Source of the DNA: an uncultured Collinsella sp. | Lineage (GTDB): Bacteria; Actinomycetota; Coriobacteriia; Coriobacteriales; Coriobacteriaceae | Direction: 5' to 3' | Length of the DNA: 30,067 nt | Assembly: GCA_900544995.1 (NCBI GenBank) | Contig: UQXC01000021.1 | Coordinates: 1 to 30,067, forward strand | Shown here: positions 29,766 through 30,067 of the stretch, piece after piece | Layout of the letters: every line of letters starts with the position of its first letter | How positions within the stretch are numbered: position 1 is the first letter of the stretch | The notes under the pieces: generated by a model | The model's database searches: none | Told to the model about the DNA's origin: nothing | The model's input: the letters and a program-made list of their open reading frames with translations, nothing else | Program-made: the position numbers and the translations under genes

Positions 29766-30067
29766 AGCAGGCGGACAGCGGAAACTCCATCCCATTTCGA
29801 GCGTAAATTCTGGGACACGTTTTCCGGTGGGTCAGACATCGAACCGCAGCTAACATTTCGATCCCAAAGTGATCGCCACCAGCAACGCCTGCGCTCCCAG
29901 CAACGGCACCCATCCATTCAGATTCTCAGCTCCAGCCCGTAGCCAAGCCGCCGTCCACTCCAGATTCCCTGAATGCTACGTGGCGGTAGAAGGCCGTACG
30001 GGCTAACCCCTGAAAACATTCCGCACTGATATTTTCTGTATTGAAGACGTCGATGATGCACCCGTAT
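29766..30067. other. Right-end intergenic region, no convincing gene
   Basis: The right edge carries no reading frame with a ribosome site. A REP-like stretch CTGGGACACGTTTTCCGG (29812-29829) and loosely inverted GGAAAC nearby resemble the GGGACA-type repeats elsewhere in the window. A minus-strand frame of 46 codons (30066-29926) runs off the end and could be the tail of a gene, but nothing identifies it. Confidence 0.4.

Noticed and set aside
29926..30066. Minus-strand open frame of 46 codons running off the right edge
   Set aside because: No start, domain or composition bias that sets it apart; only a possible gene tail.

Overview
The window looks like chromosome from a high-GC member of the Coriobacteriia, most likely Collinsella or a close relative. 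I infer this from about 60% GC, the gene content (acetylase-type diaminopimelate pathway, D-aspartate ligase with racemase, self-contained ECF transporter, LPXTG surface proteins) and short REP-like palindromes with GGGGACGTTC or GGGACAGGTTAA cores that I associate with that genus. No search could be run, so the genus is an inference. I saw no rRNA, tRNA, CRISPR array or complete mobile element.

Region 1 (1-5561), lysine and diaminopimelate. A minus-strand operon reads lysA-dapA (one continuous frame), dapB, dapH. Its leader (about 4083-4230) carries a lysine-riboswitch-like aptamer and a hairpin that ends at the Shine-Dalgarno. A divergent M20 peptidase, probably the N-acetyl-DAP deacetylase, supplies another step of the acetyl branch.

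Region 2 (5562-9180), small accessory genes on the plus strand: a HigB/HigA toxin-antitoxin pair, two small membrane or surface proteins (one with its RBS inside a perfect 14-bp inverted repeat), an HTH protein and a membrane-anchored Ser/Thr kinase.

Region 3 (9181-13600), cell wall: a secreted coiled-coil plus lysozyme-like hydrolase, a MOSC protein, and a D-aspartate ligase-like ATP-grasp enzyme followed by an aspartate racemase. The last two probably make the D-Asp cross-bridge of peptidoglycan.

Region 4 (13601-17100) is a complete ECF transporter on the minus strand: a TrpP-like S component, a fused double ATPase and EcfT. It is preceded by a 22-codon leader peptide with three consecutive Trp codons and an intrinsic terminator, which is a textbook layout for tryptophan attenuation. 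This is the best regulatory find here.

Region 5 (17100-24851): an LPXTG-anchored C69 dipeptidase with a hexanucleotide repeat, an unlisted 30-aa membrane protein behind a YegS-type lipid kinase, RNase D, a zinc membrane peptidase, xseA-xseB and a HIT protein.

Region 6 (24852-30067): a LysR regulator and an MFS transporter of clearly lower GC (about 42% in two sampled lines of the MFS gene), then two tandem acetate kinase genes. The first copy departs from several normally conserved active-site residues. The final 300 bases hold no convincing gene.
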